This document shows positions 61,245 through 64,000 of a DNA stretch of 64,000 nucleotides, piece by piece (within the stretch, counting starts at the first letter, position 1; the number at the start of each line of letters is the position of its first letter). The translations under genes were made by a program, and so were the position numbers. The notes beneath the pieces are model-generated. The model was not told where the DNA came from, ran no database searches, and worked only from the letters and a program-made list of their open reading frames with translations. Source of the stretch: Paramecium octaurelia (lineage: Eukaryota > Ciliophora > Oligohymenophorea > Peniculida > Parameciidae); contig CAJJDP010000020.1 of the NCBI GenBank assembly GCA_905182995.1, forward strand, positions 561,453 through 625,452, in the 5' to 3' direction.

Positions 61245-62935
61245 TCATTTTATTTTCTTTGGAAGAAGAAGATTGGTTGATGTAGCAATGCTATTCTTGG
61301 GAGATGTTACTAAGTGTGTAATTGTGTTTCTTCCATAAAATCTCTAAGTGTTTATAATGGGGATTTAGGTTCTGTCATATGTTTCAACTCTATTTCTAAA
61401 CGTTCCCGTCTCTAAAGCAGAATCGTTATTCAATCTATTTAAACCCATAAAAAAAGAAGTTTCTGATTTTCTAAAGGAGTTTTGTTTAAGGTGTGGTTTT
61501 TATTTCTGCTTTATTGGACTGAGAGAAACTTATGTTGATTCTGTTAATGCAGGTAAGAGTAGTTTATTTGATTAGGTACCTCTCAGTTACTTTTTTGGAG
61601 ATTCTGGATCTTTTGGAATAACCATTTAATCATTGTCAATGCTAAATTACTGTTAAAATTTAAGTTTTTTAAAATCTCTGATTGGTGACTCATTTGTCTA
61701 ATTAAGAATTGAGTTTAATTGATAATGCTTGCCTTTGTAAGGAATGTTGTTAAGAGTGCGATAGGATTTTAAAATTTTATTTGGTCTTTGAATAGATAAC
61801 TTATTTAAGAATTGCTAATTTTTAGGACTGTTCGTATCCTAATATTCTTATTCATAATTGTCTTCATCAAATTCGACAATTGATATCTTAAAATCTCCTA
61901 AATCAGTTTTGGATTGGATAGGAGATTGTTTGATTGAATCCTCTTAAACTTGATTTAAAAATAATAAAGCTTTTAAAAATTGAAAAAACTAATTGTACTC
62001 AAAACTTATACTTTCTTTTTTTATTCTTGACAAATGCCAAATTCTTTTACACTCATTGGTATAGGTTGACTAAAATTTCGAGTGATCCATGGATGAACCA
62101 AAGCCTATGCTGCAGTGTATCGAGAATCCTAATCATATTGCAGTAATCTTTATAGAAGATCTCTTGCCAATAATGATGCATGGAAAGGTTGTTCATATTT
62201 TAGATCTGGAAAGCTATTAATGAATTCCTTTTTGGTTGAAATTCGAGGATAAAATGGATGTTTGCCTTGATTTAATAACATATATAAGACAACACCACAT
62301 GACCACATATCAACTGCTTTATTGTACGCTTTATTTAAAATTTATTCAGGTGCCATAAATATAAATGTGCCGCATTATTACGAAACTGTTTGATAATATC
62401 GAATTTCTGGCATATATTAGTAACTTAATCCAAAGTCAGCAATCTTAACACTAGAAAGATCTTCGCTATTTTTTATTAAGATATTATCTAATAATGTATA
62501 ATATTCAAAAGGTTTACCTGGTTTAATATCTCGATGGATTATCTATTGAGAATGGAGATACTCTACGGCTGCAAATATAGATCTCATAATTGTGCTTATT
62601 GTTTCTTCATCTAAACTTTATTTCATGTAATCACTAAGAGAACCACCTCCAGCATACTCCATGACCAAGTATTGATTGTTTCCTTGTTTAAAATACTACA
62701 TTAATCATAACTATTGCTACTTTGTAAAATTTAATAATGTTTTTGTGTTTAAGATTCTCCATAATCGAGTTTTCTTATAATTAAGCACCTTGCATAGACT
62801 ATGCATCTAATAAATTTTTACTTTTATTGCAACTTCTTCTCCTTTGTACAATCCTTTATATACTTAACCAAAGGCACCTTCTCCAATTTTTTCGATTATT
62901 TTGAAATCCCTTTCCTTAATAAAATCGTGTTTCAT
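61245..62935 (-). CDS. Ser/Thr protein kinase with long polar tail
   Basis: 529 residues. Kinase core: MKHDFIKERDFKIIEKIGEG, GAFGQVYKGLYKGEEVAIK, MEYAGGGSLSDYM, HRDIKPDNILI, VKIADFGLSY, CGTFIFMAPEQIL, VDMWSCGVVLYMLLNQGKHP, and the final subdomain LLQYDQDSRYTAAQALVHPW. Resembles ULK/CAMK-type ciliate kinases; subfamily not settled. A 230-residue Ser/Asn/Lys-rich tail follows (KKLKFQQQFSIDND, LPALTESTQVSLSPIKQKQK). Introns of 23, 25, 30 (splitting HRDIKP/DNIL) and 23 nt give exactly 530 codons. Confidence 0.85.
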
Positions 62936-63156
62936 ATTAATTATCAATTAAATATATACTATTTACAAAAATCTTAAATTTATCAAAGCACAATGTAAGT
63001 TAATAATCTTTTATATAATCTCGAAAATCTTAAGATATTCAAATAACTACCTTTTTCTATAGATATCATTCTCATATGTTTATTAGATAAAGAATTTACA
63101 TATTTTATAGTATAAATTTCTTAATCTATATAAATAAATTTAACTAAATTTACATC

Positions 63157-63699
63157 ATGAGCATTGCGTAATCTAGTATAGAACCACCTTTACACACCCC
63201 ACTATTTTATAATATCGATATAAATGACAGATTTTAGGACTTAATGCAGTTTGAACCCATTCACCTTGTTTCTCAACAAAATCAATTTTGCAAATTCCAA
63301 AAAGAGAGAAAAATCCCCCCAACCATCAACCTTGATAACAATTCATTAATGTTTTATCAAATTCAAGTCTAAACAACAAGAGTAAAAAAGGCTAGATAAT
63401 CAAGAAGTAGCAAATATCGAATAATGCCTGATTTTGATTGCAATTCTTGTCTCAAAATAATTTAACCCTCTTCTATGAATGTTAAAAACACCCAAAGAAT
63501 ATATTCAAAACCATAGAAATTACCAACTAAATGTGTATGCCACATCTCAAGGGGTAATGAAACTTAAACAAAAGAGCAGAAAAAAATTATCATTAGATTG
63601 CCTATAATAGAAAAAAGCAAAGAGCATAGTCCAACTAATATGTCTATAAACTGTTGGACTAGAAATACTTCTTCCAGTTTATTTTAAGGAAACTAATGA
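63157..63699 (+). CDS. Hypothetical protein, 180 aa
   Basis: Uninterrupted 181-codon frame. MSIAQSSIEPPLHTPLFYNI at the start, an Arg/Lys-rich stretch in the middle (TTRVKKARQSRSSKYRIMPD), a Cys pair (DFDCNSCLK) and later CVCH. Polar and low in hydrophobic residues, so probably soluble. No family recognised. No intron needed. Confidence 0.55.
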
Positions 63700-63741
63700 C
63701 TAAACTCTATGTATATAGAATAATCAAATATAAATTTATCT

Positions 63742-64000
63742 TCAAAAGTTCCTAATAATCTAATAATAATCTTCTAAGTTGTTTTAAACCATCATTTATA
63801 ATGTTGCTAAATATTTATCAAAATCAATCTTGGAGAAAGGGGTTCTGATTAAATTCAATAGTCTTTGTCCAAAAGATAGAGATTACATTAGAGTTCCTAT
63901 AATTTAAATTTGAATGGATTATCATTATTCAAATTTAACTTCTTGAGAATTAACTATTCGAGGGTGTATTAATTTAGTAATTTCTTATAGTTCTCATTAA
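63742..64000 (-). CDS. Possible 3' part of a gene running off the window
   Basis: On the minus strand two overlapping TGA-free stretches read as plausible protein: NENYKKLLNQYTLEQLILKK then KFKLQELQCNLYLLDKD, and, in another frame, RTPFSKIDFDKYLATLQMMV ending at the TGA at 63742-63744. They could be exons of one gene, but I could not place the intron between them. Product unknown. Confidence 0.3.

Overview
The window looks like macronuclear DNA of a ciliate with the Paramecium-type genetic code. TAA and TAG are read as glutamine and TGA is the only stop. Introns are tiny (about 16-35 nt, mostly 20-31), begin GT (usually GTA) and usually end TAG. Intergenic spacers are short and very AT-rich. 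The code and introns are fixed by conserved genes: ribosomal protein uS12/RPS23, delta-tubulin, a centractin-like actin-related protein, an old-yellow-enzyme flavoprotein and a VPS39-like HOPS/CORVET subunit. For almost every gene below, the length after intron removal is an exact multiple of three with TGA only at the end. These models were made by eye. Many are well constrained by homology, others only by reading frame.

Layout. 0-5 kb: a PH-domain kinase, a predicted acylated small protein, a coiled-coil protein and an unknown protein. 5-11 kb: VPS39-like protein and a hybrid histidine kinase. 11-21.4 kb: a tandem set of furin-like/cysteine-rich secreted or membrane proteins, ending in a 1728-residue protein with DUF4215-type repeats and about seven membrane segments. 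21.4-28.3 kb: delta-tubulin, a small unknown, a mitochondrial-carrier-like protein, an OPR-type flavoprotein, a coiled-coil protein, RPS23 and an ARP1-like protein. 28.8-34.9 kb: a cyclic-nucleotide-binding channel with a CCHC zinc knuckle, a small unknown, a B-box/MORN protein and an ARID-like protein. 35-45.4 kb: a second giant cysteine-rich membrane protein, a prenylated Ras-like GTPase and a DNase II homologue. 46.4-64 kb: an Aurora-like kinase, a helix-turn-helix protein, two Nudix-related proteins, coiled-coil, B-box and MORN proteins, a kinase with a long Gln/Asn-rich tail, and a further kinase.

Three places carry a single N flanked by direct duplicates of 1379, 1365 and 1254 bp. I read these as contig ends that overlap but were not merged. 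Genes there should be read after collapsing one copy.

Functional themes are signalling (four Ser/Thr kinases, a hybrid His kinase, a CNG-like channel, a CaaX GTPase), cilium/cytoskeleton (delta-tubulin, ARP1, MORN and coiled-coil proteins), vesicle fusion (VPS39) and a cell-surface cysteine-rich family. Neighbouring genes share no obvious pathway and there are no operons. I did not find a discrete new multigene system. The most notable signals are the mixed TAG/AAG splice acceptors, the cysteine-rich array with a decayed member, the channel/zinc-knuckle fusion, the GTPase whose CaaX box appears only after splicing, and a DNase II gene with one unexplained in-frame TGA.
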